NCBI GenBank assembly: GCA_003971905.1
Contig: RSEE01000074.1
Location: forward strand, 62,001 to 126,000
Direction of reading: 5' to 3'
DNA length: 64,000 nt
From: Moniliella sp. 'wahieum'
Lineage: Eukaryota; Basidiomycota; Moniliellomycetes; Moniliellales; Moniliellaceae
Positions 28,179-39,033 of this stretch are shown piece after piece. Position numbers and translations under genes: made by a program. Position 1 is the first letter of the stretch. Each line of letters starts with the position of its first letter. The notes beneath the pieces are model-generated. The model was not told where the DNA came from and searched no databases. It saw only the letters and a program-made list of their open reading frames with translations.

Positions 28179-29527
28179 GGCGGTGGCAGCAGCAGTCGCA
28201 GAGCAGCAACCCAGCCCGTCGGGCGCGAAGCCACCCCGCCCACGCTTGCCGCCTCAAGAAGAAGAACCGGTGGGTCCGCTGCCTTCCGCCCCGGCGCGTT
28301 CCGCCTCTTCCGCCTGTCCTTCCTTCCGCTCTTCCCCCGCACGCAACGCCTACCGCTTACGCAGCGGCCAGCCGAGCTGTTGCACCGACTGGAGGGGGCA
28401 AGTCTCAAGTCACGTGCTAGGCGCCTCTCTCCCGTCCGTTTGCTGGATTCAGCTTCAAGGTACCACTGCCCCATCTGCCTAACCCTCCAAGCCTCTTGGT
28501 GCCCTGGCCTCAAGCGCAGGGGGATCCCCATTGCATGGTACATCCGTCCGACCACCAACCGAGGCAGCGCACACGATAGAAAAGCCATGTCGCCCCGCCC
28601 GCGCAGCCAGCGGCGACGCTACAGCACAACCGTTCCCGACACCAAACCTATTCCTCGCCCGACCTAACCACTGGCCCAGCCGGGCACGACAGATGGGGCG
28701 CAAGACACAGACAGATGGATAGACGGGTCTGGGGCGGGCACCGAGACGGGAACGCTTGGGGAGGGCCCGCTGCCAGCGGGGAGAGATACAGGAATACGAA
28801 CGAGAGGCGGGGAGCAAGAGTACAGCGATGAGAGATTCCGAGATGAGAGATGAGGAACGGCTAGGTATAGCAGGAGGGGAAGGGGAGGGGGAAGGAGAGA
28901 GGGGGGGGAGAGAGGAGAGAGGGGGAGGGAACCGGAGGAGAGGGGAGGGAGGAAACGAGGAAACGCAACAATGGGACGAGGAAACTGTGCCCACCCCCCA
29001 CTTCCCCCCCCTGCTTTCTCTTCCCCGTACGTTCACCCGCCAGAGGTCTAGGCGAGAACGGAGAACGGAGAGGAGCAGGAGCAAGGCCATCAGAGGCGTG
29101 CGAGAAGCTACTAAGTTAGACAAGAGGAGGAGAGCGGACGGGCTCGCGTGCCCATCCCAAGGGCAAGCGAGCAACCAAAAAAGGGAAGGAACAAGCGAAA
29201 GGACAAGGGAAAGGGAAAGGGAAAGGAAAAGGAAAAAGGGGCGCGGTGGCAACCATTGGATCAGGTTCCACAAGCAAGGCGGTTAGGGAAAGTACGAGTT
29301 CCACGCAGGGTCGTCGCCTTCCAAAGAGGAAAACGGTATCGGCGGTACCATCGAGGCCGGTACCAGGCAAGAGCATATCGAGCGCGTTGGCCTACTACTT
29401 TCCTCGCCCACGGCCAGGTCCATCAAGCCCGTGGAAACAATCGGTTGCCTGCACGGTGCAGCGGGCTGGACGGGTCCGAGCCCCCGACGCAGGTGCCTTG
29501 TGGGGTGTGCTGGCGTGCACATGGTGC
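28179..29527. other. Gene-free stretch with a long purine-rich block
   Basis: Between MRP4 and the ARID gene I see no supported coding sequence. An E-box core TCACGTG is at 28410. From about 28740 to 29260 the plus strand is strongly purine-biased. The promoter of MRP4 and the 3' end of the ARID gene should both lie in this interval. Confidence 0.45.
28868..28971 (+). repeat. Polypurine tract (G/A only or nearly so)
   Basis: About 100 bases are almost entirely G and A (units such as GGAGGGGAAGGGGAGGGGGA and GAGAGGAGAGAGGGG). A second purine run of GGGAAA units lies near 29205-29240. Such tracts can form triplex or G-rich structures. Here they could also be the complement of a C/T-rich leader or 3' UTR. 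Confidence 0.6.
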
Positions 29528-32500
29528 TCATGCGCAGGGGAGGCACTGCTCCCCCCCGCACTGAGAGTGAGCGCCGGTGTCGCGGCCGGTGAGCGTGTGC
29601 AACAGCGAGTCCTGCGACGTAGGTGCGGCACTAGGTCCGGAGATGGGTCCGGCACCGCTGGTCGTAGCCGTAGCCGTGGCCGTGGCCGTGGTCGTGGTTG
29701 GGTTGTGGTCGGAGCCGTAGCCAGGCGCGGGGTGCACCGCAGCCGCGGCCGCGGGCGCAGTCAAGACGGCAGGCGCGGCACTGGCCTCGCCACTCGTCCG
29801 TCGTAGCATCCATGTTGATCAGATCATAGATGTCCATTGGCATCTCGAGCGCGTCGAGACTGAACGGATCTATGCCCGAGCCGGGGAGCGGCGCGGCCGC
29901 CAACAGGTCCGAAGGGATGCCCTCCAGCTCACCGGGCAGCACCGACTCGCCTGCTTCGCCACCGTCCGCGGCGGTACGACGAGGTGCGTCGCCCTCGCCC
30001 TCCGGCGCTTTGCTCGGAGACGTTTCAGCCGCCGTCGCCGATGCCAGAGGCGGCGAATCGGACAAGTCGATCGTGTGCTGCGTGGCGGTTGCTGCTGCGT
30101 CCTGGTGCATCTGTGCCTGGTCTGTGCCTGGGCCTGGGCTGCGCCTGCGCGGCGTCTGCGTTTGCGTCTGCGTCGGTGCGACAGAGGGGCGCGACCCGCC
30201 TCGTTTTCTGCCCTGCCAACGGGTCCATCGAGGGGGAAGCCAAGGGCGCGGCGGAAGGAGCTGGCGGCGGGAGGAGCAGTCGAAGCAGCTGACACAGGTC
30301 TTCGACTTTATCCTCGAGGGGCGCGGGGAAGCCAGACGAGCGCGTCCGCCTCGTCCTCGTCCCCTGCCGCGACCTCGACCACGGCCCCTGCCACGGCCGC
30401 GCGCCGTCCGCGACCGCGGGGGAGAGTGGTCGGTCGTCACGCTTAGGCCTGCTGCGTCTGTGCCCACCGAATCTCCCGCCTGGGACGGCTGGGCCAAGCT
30501 GGCTGTACGAGGACGTTTGGCCGAGTCCATGGCAGGCGACGCCGAGGCAAAGGGCACGTTGGTCGATATGGCGTGTTGGCCCGTTTGCGGCCGGCGAGCT
30601 GGGCACCTCCTCCCATCGCTTCCACCGCAGGGCCGACATGGGTCCTGGCGAAGCTTGCAGCGTTCCGGGTAGCGTCGAGATCGCCACCACGCCTGGGCCG
30701 AGGGAAGCATGTTGGCCGGCGCCGTGTTCTTACGGGGAGGTTGTGCTTGTTGGCAAACGTGTCGCGCATCTTGCGGAACGTGGCGGGCAGGTCCTTGGAA
30801 ATCTGGGTGAGCGCAGCAAAAATGTACTGACGAACAATTCCCAGCGTGGCCGGGCCAAAGAGGTAGGTCACCTTGCGCGCTGCGGCGCTCGGGTCGCCCG
30901 GGTGCGCTTGGCGGCATCGCGGAACTGGTTCGACTGCAGCAAGACGAGCGTCGTCATGAACAGCGCCGTGTCCGTATCGAGCGACAAGACCGGACCGGCA
31001 CCGTGGTCGACGGTGAGAGACGTGGTTGTCAAAGTCGCCCCCGGCAAGAGGCGGGGGAAACTGAGGCGGCCGAACATGGCCCTCGGGCGTTAGGACACTG
31101 GCACAACGACGTTGCGAGTTTCCTACCCCAAACCGACGCGAGAATAGCGTGTCGAGATGAGGCAGCATGCGCCGCAAGGCCAAACGACGGCCATCCGAGC
31201 CTGCGTGTCCCTTCAAACAGTTCGTTCTTTTGGCCCTGCGTCAAGGAGCCACAGGACGCCATGTTTCTGTGGTCAAAGTCAGTAAACTGAAATGGTTTGG
31301 CAGCCAACAAAAAAAAATCAAAAACACGAAAGACAACGTACTGCTCTCCATCAAGAGTTGTTCTTCCCACACGCGCAATGCTGCTTGGCCCGCTCCAGAT
31401 CTTCAGCAGTGATTAGGAGATCGAGTCAGCCTGATTGGCCTCCATCGAGGGAGGTGGCATGCTCGATGGAAACGGAGGCTGAGGCTGGGATGAGATTGAG
31501 ACCCAGACGGGGCGTGGACTGGGCATGCGCCTGTGCATGAGCTTGTGCTGGGGCTGGACCTGAGACTGGATGGCAGGTTGAAGTTGATGGGGTGAAGTTG
31601 GGATTGGGACTGAAGAGGCTGAGAGTGAGGCAGGGGTTGAAGTTGGGGCTGCGACTGCGACTGCGACTGCGACGATTGCGGCTGCGACGATTGCGGCTGC
31701 GGCTGCGACTGAGATTGAGGACGGAGTGCGCCCCGACCGAGACCACCGACGCACCGTTCATCTGCCCTGGCACGCCCACCGGAGCCATCTGGGACGCTGA
31801 GGCTGTGCTCCATTGGCCCGGTGCCTGCGCCTGGGGGGCAAGGAACGCCGATCCGGACGTCATGGCCTGCATCAGCGGCGAGCGGGCCACCGCGCTGGGT
31901 GGGGAGATGTGAGGAGAAGCGTGCGTGGCGCGGGTGGCGAGGAGGGGAGACGGGGCGAGGGTCTGCGCGCCCTGCTGGGCAAGGAATTGGCGCTTGGCCG
32001 CTTCGTGCCGCTGGAGCAACTCAGAATAGCGCGACTGCTGGTTGACAGCGAGGCGTTGCATGTACTGCTGGTACTGCGCCATCAGTTGGCGGCGCGTCTG
32101 CTCTTGCTGCTGGGCAAGCTGCTGGTTGCGTTGGGAGACAACCTGCTGCATCTGCGCCCGCGTCTGCTGGAGCACTTGTTCGGCTTGAGGCACCATGGCC
32201 GGGTTGACCGCCTGTGTGCTCCGCACCCACTTTCTGCCTGCTGGATCTGGGCTTGGGCTTGCGCTTGCACCTGCTGCTGCATGGTGCGGATCTCCTGCAT
32301 GCTGGCCGCGCACTCTGCAGCGCCGCCTGCTGTGCCTGTGACGCTTGCGCCTGCTCCGCTTGCAACTCTTTCCGGAACGACGCTTGCTCTTCAGCTTGCT
32401 GCGCCAAGAGCCAATTCGGCACACCAGATTGGGACGGCGCCGGTGACGAAGGCACCATGCCTTGCCCCATCGCCATACTGCCCGCTGGCCCAGCCAGGTG

Positions 32501-34852
32501 CGGCGAACGGACAAAGTTTTGGTTCAGCACACCGTCTCCCGTCGAACCGCCAACTGGGGGGACGCTGCCGACGGTTGTACCACAGTCGATTGCGGAGCAG
32601 AAAACTGAGCTTGCGAATGCTGCTGCTGCTGCTGCTGCTGCTGTGCCTGTAGCTGTTGTTGCAGCTGTTGCGAGTGGCGTTGATGCGCCTCTTGCTGCTG
32701 TGGGGGGAGCTGTTGGCCTGCTGCCTTGCCTGGAAAAGCTGCTGCTGCTGTTGCTGTTGTTGTTGCTGCGTTGCTGCTGCTGCTGAAGCTGAGCTTGCTG
32801 CTGCTGCTGCTGCTGTTGCTGTGTTGCTGCTGCTGAAGCTGAGCCTGGTGCTGCTGAAGCTGGAGCTGTTGTGTTGTTGTTGCTGCTGCTGTTGCTGTTG
32901 CAGTTGTTGTTGTTGTTGCTGTTGGGACAACTGCTGCTGCTGCTGCGGTTGCGGCTGCAGGCGCTGATGTTGTTGTTGCTGCAACGGCGATTGCTGCGGC
33001 AAGCCAAGGCTTTGGGCACCTGCCTGGGATGTTGCGACGGCTGAAGCGGAGCCCACTGAGTCGGCTGGGTGGAGGCCTGGGATTGAGGTTGGGATTGAGA
33101 CTGAGGTTGAGACTGAGATTGGGGTTGGGGTTGGGACTGGGACTGGGACTGAGATTGGGACTGAGATTGAGCACCGTTGCGCGCACACGCGCGAATCCAA
33201 TACTCTTCAAACGGTCCCAAATACTCCAATACCAACGGGACACTTGCGCCGCCAAGGGACGGCACGCGCCGGGTGACCTCTCCGAGGTGAGCTGCATGGC
33301 GAGCGTGACCCGCGCCCAGCCTGCCACGGGGGGCACGTCTCCGTCCCCGCCGGCGCCGGGAGGGTCTGCACGCGTCCAGAGCCGCCCAAGCGCTGCACAA
33401 TGACAAACAGACGGAACAGGTCCAACGGACGAGCGGGGGGCGACCATCGGCCGGGACCGGATCGGGGTGCCACGTTGGTTCATCAGATCCTCCAAGGCGC
33501 GCAAGAACCGTTCCTCGGTCAAGTCGGGTGTGTTGGGGCCCAATCGGAGCGGCAGCTCGGCCGGAGAGGACCGAGGCGGGCCCACGCAGTGCGCGAACCA
33601 GCCGTGCCGGGCGGCGGCATGCCGGAAACGTCCACGCCGGCCCATGGGCTCAGGCCAGGCTGGACCAAGTCGATGGCTGGGCCACCTGCTGCGGGGGCGC
33701 CAGTCCCGTGGTGGCCACCGTACCGGCCGCACGCATCTGTTGCAGCACCTGCGTCACGTACGCCAGACTTTGGTGCACTTGCACTTGCGTTTGGTTCGCG
33801 CTCGGGCCAAGCTGCATCGCGCCCAGCCGGTTGGCAATGGAGCTGAGATACGTTGGCAGTCCATCACGCGCGCCTCGATCGTCGCGCGGCCCGTGGCGCT
33901 CGACTGGCCATAGGATTGCACCATCATTCCCACCCGTGCTCGCATCACCGCGGCAAAGCGAGCGGGGTCGTGCTGAGCCAGTTGGGTAAGCTGCTGCCCG
34001 TAGTCGCAGTCCCCCGCGGCGGCAGGTTCAGCTGCCGTGGTACAGCAGGCATCACAGCACCGCCCGAGTGCAACGGTTGAGTTGACAGCGAGAGAGGAGA
34101 GGGGTGAGGCACGTGGAGGCGCTGCCGGGGGAGGCGCAGAAAAAGTGGCCTGGACGGGTTGCGGGAGAGAGGCGGTGGCGGCGGGGTTGGCGGCGGCGGC
34201 TGTGATGGGGACGGAGGTGGGGGCGGGGGTGGAAGCGGGCGCGGGGGCCGGGAAGGACTGGAGCGAAACGCGGCGCTCGAGGGCGGGAGGAGCGGCGAGG
34301 GCATGGGCATGGGACATGCCGCCGGCCCCAAACTCAGCCGCACCTGGAGTGAGGTCAGGAAGGGAGCATAGACAGATCCTGATGGCTGGGCTGTTGTTGC
34401 TGTTGCTGTGCTGGTTGCTGTTGCTGGTGGTGGGGGTCGGAGAAGGAGAGCTGGAGCGCTGGGATCTGGGCGGCGGTGGCGACAGGGGTGCGCAGGTGGG
34501 TGGCGGCGGTGGAAGCACGCGGGGGGGCGGGAGGAGTTGTGGGGGAGCTGCATGGTGGCGGGGGGGAAGGGGGAGAAGGAGGGCGCGGAGGCGGGCGCGG
34601 AGGATGCGGTGGGGACGCAGCGGCGGCCGAGGGGGGCTCGGGCGCAAAGGGCTGGGCGGGGTGGCGAAGCTGAAGGCGTTGTCGCCGCTGGCGGGGGTGG
34701 AGGCGGGGGCGAAGACGGAGGCGTGGCGGGCCAGGGGGAGGGCACCTGGGGCGCGGGGGCGGCGGGCGGAGGGGGGGCGGGGGCATGAAGGCGGCGGCGT
34801 CGGGGGCGAGTGCCGGGGCGGGGTAGGCGGGCGGGGGCCCGTGGGCGAGCAT
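29528..34852 (-). CDS. SWI1: SWI1-like ARID-domain protein, Q-rich
   Basis: This is probably the ARID subunit of the SWI/SNF remodeller. The N-terminal 350 residues are Pro/Ala/Ser-rich from ATG 34852 (MLAHGPPPAYPAPALAPDAA). The ARID lies at about 33200-33540: LTEERFLRALEDLMNQRGTP, RPLDLFRLFVIVQRLGG, and at its end LGPFEEYWI. Alternating Ser/Gln and Pro/Gln dipeptides, long glutamine runs (32600-32990, CAG/CAA-coded) and a Q-rich coiled-coil stretch (QQTRAQMQQVVSQRNQQLAQ, then RYSELLQRHEAAKRQFLAQQ) follow. The C-terminal half contains LITAEDLERAKQH, MLPHLDTLFSRRFGVGN, LSLDTDTALFMTTLVLLQSN and LFGPATLGIVRQYIFAALTQ, then an RG repeat and an acidic end (GIDPFSLDALEMPMDIYDLI). A probable intron lies at about 31263-31346 (GTACGT to CACAG). 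Many frame changes are needed. That the part below 31.4 kb belongs to the same gene is likely from the common strand and lack of a stop-promoter gap, but not proven. Confidence 0.65.
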
Positions 34853-35701
34853 GGCGCGAGGAGGCGGCGCTAGAAGAGGCGGACGCGGGCGCAGGCCATG
34901 GAGCAGGCGCGCAGGCAGCGCGCAGGGGGGGGGAGGTGGTGGTGGAGGGGAGGTGGAGGGGAGGTGGGGAGGTGGGGGGGACGGCTGCTCGGGCGCGGAG
35001 AGGAGGTGGCCAGCAGGCAGACGGGCTGCCCCGCCGCGCCGGCGCTCGACGGCGGCCTCCGCTGGGCCGCGCCGGCGGTCGTGGACCTTCCAGCATGCTG
35101 CGTGCGTGCTGGTGCGTGGGTGCGTGCTGGTGCTGCTGGTGCGTGCTGGTGCGGCGGCTGCGGCTGCTGCGTCGGCGCGCCTGGCCTGCGCCCTGCTGCG
35201 TCCCCCCGCCCGTGCGTGCCAGTGCGTGCCAGTGCCTGCCCCGGCGGGCTGCGCCGGCCAGTGCGGCCGCCCCCGCCGCAGCCCAGCCGCAGCGCCCCGC
35301 CACCGCCCGCCTGCCCCCTGCGCGCAACCGCGCCCGGCATGGCGCCACTCGTCTGGCACCTGTCCGCGCCCACCACGCCCTATCACGCCCGCACCGCGCC
35401 AGTGCTCCTCGCCCCAAACGTGCGCACGCGCCTGCCACTGCCGCCGTGCCTGGCTCTGGCGCGCATAGCACGGACGCGGTCCGCCCGCTGGCACATGCGA
35501 CGCTGCCCGACCCTCCCTCCCCCCATCCCAACAAGCGTCTGGTGCGGGCTGGGCGCGGTCGCCTTCCCTGTCGGTCGGCTTCTGCGGGCTGCTCGGCATG
35601 ATCGATGAGCACGAAGGAAGCTTCCAGCAGGGAGCAGCGCTCGCTCTCCAGCCGCAGTGCTGCTGAGCCTGGGCATGTCGATGAGCCTCAACCTGAGCGC
35701 C

Positions 35702-35727
35702 GTGAGCGCGTGACGTGAGCGCGTGAC
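35702..35727 (+). repeat. Direct repeat, 2 x 13 bases, GTGAGCGCGTGAC
   Basis: Two exact adjacent copies of GTGAGCGCGTGAC are followed by a partial third (GTGGGCGCG). The junctions form TGACGTGA and TGACGTGG, close to the CRE/ATF core TGACGT. The repeat is about 850 bases upstream of the ARID gene start. Confidence 0.6.
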
Positions 35728-36621
35728 GTGGGCGCGCTGAGCCTCAGCACTATTCGGCTGTAGCGCGCAGCGCCGGACGATCGATGAGCACGCGATCACC
35801 CTGTACCCTGCATGGGTACAGGAGGAGGGAGTCGTGATGGGTGACGCTGACGTCGAGTGCTCGCGCTGAGCGGGTCGGGCGGAGGGGGGGGACAGTGCCC
35901 CTGCGCCCAGCTGCAATTGGCCGACATGCTATCCACCATCGATCCCACTCTCCATCCCGGGGCGCAGCCTGCTGCATAGTGCCCCATGCACCACCGCCAA
36001 CCCTACCCGCCGGCCGCCAAACCGAGGCCACACCATCGGAAGGCATCAGCGATCCCCTCCCCTCATGCGTCCGCGTCTGGCCCCAGCTGGGCGGGGCTAC
36101 GTCATCGACAGCCCCCACCCTTGGCGCTGGCCAGGCGCCAGTGCCATGCTGGGGGCATCGCGTCGCCCGTCGCCACCAGCCAGTAGCCACCCGCCAGAAC
36201 CCAGTAGCCACCCGCCACAGCCACTGGCCATCCCGCCCACGGCTCGCCCTTTTTCTCCCTCGCCGCTTCCAGCTCCCAGCGCATCCAGCTCCTCCAGACC
36301 CACATCTCACACCTGCCCACGGCCACCGTCCAGCGTCCAGCTGCGCTTGCCATGCTAGCTGCTCTCGCGCTTTCAGATCGCAGTTTTCGCCCTGCGTTTT
36401 CAAACCTTCGTCCCTCTGCCTCTCCATCGGTGAGCGCAGCAGAAATCAATGAGCTCACCACACCTGCCCCAGCCTGCCCCCGTCCCTCCCCCTCTCCCCC
36501 CGCCCCCGGTCCCTGGGCTCCACAACCCACCCCCACAGTCGGTCCACTTCCACTTGCCCTTGCCCCTGCCCTGCCCTTTTCATTTTCGCTTTTGTTTTTG
36601 GTCATGTGGGGGGTGGGTGCT

Positions 36622-36642
36622 TTAGGCCTTAGGCCTTAGGCC
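36622..36642 (+). repeat. Three tandem TTAGGCC units
   Basis: TTAGGCC occurs three times in direct tandem and is followed by TTTAGTTAG. It differs from the fungal telomere unit TTAGGG in its last two bases and is too short to be a telomeric relic on this evidence. Confidence 0.5.
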
Positions 36643-37648
36643 TTTAGTTAGATCTTAGATGTGGTGTGCTGTCCCGCTCTGCTGCTGCCCCTGCACAGCC
36701 TCAGCTCTTCGTAGATCGTAGGTTTGGCCTACAGCGTCGCCCTGGGTCAGCCCGGTCAGGCTCAGCGCTGCTCAGCAGGCGTTGCCTGGAAACGGGCGCA
36801 GCGAATTCCTCATCAAGCATGCCTTGAACCTTCAATGGAACTGGGGCCCTCGGCCTTTCTTGGGCCTTAGCGTTTCCGCTCTTAAGGCCGTAGCCCGCGT
36901 CCTCCTCGTATCCACCTCTCCTCTGACCGCCTGGCCCAGGTGCAGCCGAGATCGAGCCATCAGATCGATCGCCTTGCCCCCCCCTTTCGCCGCCAAGTCA
37001 TCCAAGTCACCAGCCATCTAGTCATTCTAACCATCAATCGTCATGCGTCATGAATTCAAGGCCCCGACGCATTGGCCAGTTCCCGCCGCCCACCGGCTCA
37101 CTCCAGGCTCAGGCTGAGGCCTCACGTACTATCTATCGCCAAACCAGGTCTACCCCCCTCAGCTTGGGTGGCGGTCCAAGGGAGGAAAGCAGAACGGGAC
37201 TCGAATGAATTGCAGCCGCCGCGGCAAGAGTGGAGGTTATGCGCCCGCGTTGGTGCCGGGCCGGGGCAAACAGGTGTGTCTGGCAGGATGGAACAGTGAA
37301 CAAGAAAGGCAATGGAGGGAGCTTGAAGGGGCGTGAGAAGCGCATGGCACCGCCATGGACCAGACCACGGTCCGACATGGTGCAACGGAAAGGAACAGGG
37401 AGAGAGGGTACAGGATGCAATGCATGCGCACCGCCGAGCAGCAGAGAAACCGCGGGGGCGCGCGAGGCGTAGGGTGTATGCTATGTTTCTGGGCCACGGC
37501 AGCACCCTAGGCAAGCGATCTGCGCCACGGCCCAGTAGAAGGAGAACAGGGGCAGGGGGAACAACATGGCAAGGTGCGACGAACGGATACGGATGGGGGG
37601 GGGGAGGGGCATGGAAGAGAGGTGGCAGATCGCAGGTGCGGAGGCAGG

Positions 37649-38099
37649 CTACTGGAACACGCGGAGCGAGTGGTGCCAGATCCAGGCAAGCACAGCAAAC
37701 GTGGTTTGTGGGAACACCCAAAACAACGCACCCAGCAAGAGCACGATCCACAGTGCCTGGGACGGATCGGCATACTGAGTCACATCAAACTCGTGCCACG
37801 CATGGCGCAGACGGTGGCGTCGACCGCCGTGCAGACGCTGTTCCCTCCGAATCTGCCGCGCCGCTTGGTCAATTGGTGCGCCGGGCGGAGGCGAGGGCGG
37901 CGAAGAGAATATGGACGAGCCGCCGACTGCGCCCGCCCACGCGGCCCGCAACATGCGGTACCGGGAGCGTGTCCCACGTCCACTCCTCGTCGTCGTCGGG
38001 CGCAGCTGGAGGCGGAGCGCGCGAACTCGATCCGACCGACTGAAGCGGGATGGATTCCGGCTCGCGAGCTGGGTGGCGAAGGTGTCGGCGACGCAGCAT
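37649..38099 (-). CDS. Small protein with C-terminal membrane segment
   Basis: I do not recognise the family. From ATG 38099 the frame reads MLRRRHLRHPAREPESIPLQ and then an acidic patch APDDDEEWTWDTLPVPHVAG. After one frame change near 37930 it continues to IDQAARQIRREQRLHGG, then HAWHEFDVTQYADPSQALW and a hydrophobic C terminus IVLLLGALFWVFPQTTFAVL AW... ending LRVFQ at 37649. It is about 150 residues, with a single membrane span very near the end, as in tail-anchored proteins. It is divergent from centrin with only 281 bases between the two starts, so they may share a promoter. The middle third is the least certain. Confidence 0.45.
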
Positions 38100-38380
38100 G
38101 GTAAGGTCAAGGGGCAGGAATGGCCAACCGAAAGGGGGATGCAGGTGATGCGCAGCAGATCAAGTGTGCGTTCGGACCAGCCTGGCTTGTGACCCAATCT
38201 GAAGGTTCAAATTGAACATGCACGTCACCGCTTTGAAAGAATGAAATCGGGGTGCGCTTCGAGCGGGCGCGGCCGCCCGCTGGACGCATCTGGCCGCTTC
38301 GACGCGTTGCTGCCCCCGCCCAAGTAGGCGCGGCAAGCCCTAATCGTTCTGCGTTCCCGCCACCACGCACCTCGTCCGGC

Positions 38381-39033
38381 ATGAGCAGCTTCAGCACGAC
38401 CGGGTGCCAAGCCCAAGCGCAAGATGTACCCGACCGGCTTGCGCCCCAGCGCATCCTCGTCCGCCGCGGTGCTGCCCGAGTTGACCGAGGAGCAGCGGAC
38501 CGAGATCCGCGAGGCGTTCACCCTGTTTGATGCCGACAGGATGGGCGGATCGATTACCATGAGCTGAAGGTAGCGATGCGAGCGCTGGGGTTTGACCTCA
38601 AGAAGCCCGAGGTGCTTGCCATCTTGTCCGCGCACGATCCTGGCAACGAGGGCCTGATCGGTCTCGATGCGTTTACCCGCGTTATGGCCGAGAAGATTGC
38701 GACGCGCGACCCGATGGAGGAGATTCAGCGCGCGTTTGCTCTCTTTGACGATGACAACTCGGGCAAGATTACTCTGCGCAACTTGCGTCGCGTCGCCAAG
38801 GAACTCGGAGAATCGTTGGACGATGAGGAACTGTACGTGTCGTTCTGTGTTCGGGCTGGCTGGGCTAAGGCTGGCCAGCTTGCCCTACCCCTCCTGGATA
38901 CAACCGCCCTGTAACTGACTTATCCCCCCTCCTCCTCCCCTGTAGCCAAGCGATGATTGACGAATTCGACCTGGACCAAGACGGCGAGATTGATCAGAAG
39001 GAGTTCATCCAGATCCTGATGGACGACTCATGA
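38381..39033 (+). CDS. CDC31: Centrin (Cdc31-like EF-hand protein)
   Basis: Centrin is a calcium-binding protein of spindle pole body or basal body duplication, also used in mRNA export and DNA repair complexes. MSSFSTTG is followed, after one base shift, by [16 protein letters not shown] and [22 protein letters not shown]-hand 1 reads [13 protein letters not shown] once one missing base near 38540 is allowed for. [18 protein letters not shown] is the classical centrin linker. EF-hand 3 is [20 protein letters not shown] and EF-hand 4 is [20 protein letters not shown]. An intron at 38833-38945 (113 nt) joins DDEEL to QAMIDEF, splitting the Leu codon. The stop TGA is at 39031. EF-hand 2 ([16 protein letters not shown]) looks weakened, as in many centrins. 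Length is about 175 residues, normal for the family. Confidence 0.93.

Larger units (their letters stand above)
34853..37648. other. Long GC-rich intergenic region
   Basis: I see no supported gene in these 2.8 kb. The first part is low-complexity GC-rich promoter sequence of the ARID gene. It holds two 13-base direct repeats GTGAGCGCGTGAC at 35702-35714 and 35715-35727 (each junction makes TGACGTGA), an AACCCTACC at about 35999, and three TTAGGCC units at 36622-36642. TCATGCGTCATGAAT lies at 37041-37054. The C/T-rich frames near 36000-36600 look like random open sequence. Confidence 0.45.

Noticed and set aside
28479-29273. Long minus-strand frame rich in Leu, Ser and Phe that looks like a membrane protein
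   Set aside because: It is the complement of the polypurine tract, which automatically reads as S/L/F/P repeats. No conserved motif is present.
34355-35599. Separate minus-strand gene starting near 35600
   Set aside because: The part above 34852 is stop-poor GC-rich sequence open in all frames. Only the part from ATG 34852 joins sensibly to the ARID protein.
35985-36452. Overlapping long frames rich in Pro, His and Arg
   Set aside because: They arise from GC-rich, stop-poor sequence in several frames at once and show no domain or codon preference.
36622-36642. Telomeric repeat relic
   Set aside because: The unit is TTAGGCC, not TTAGGG, and only three copies exist.
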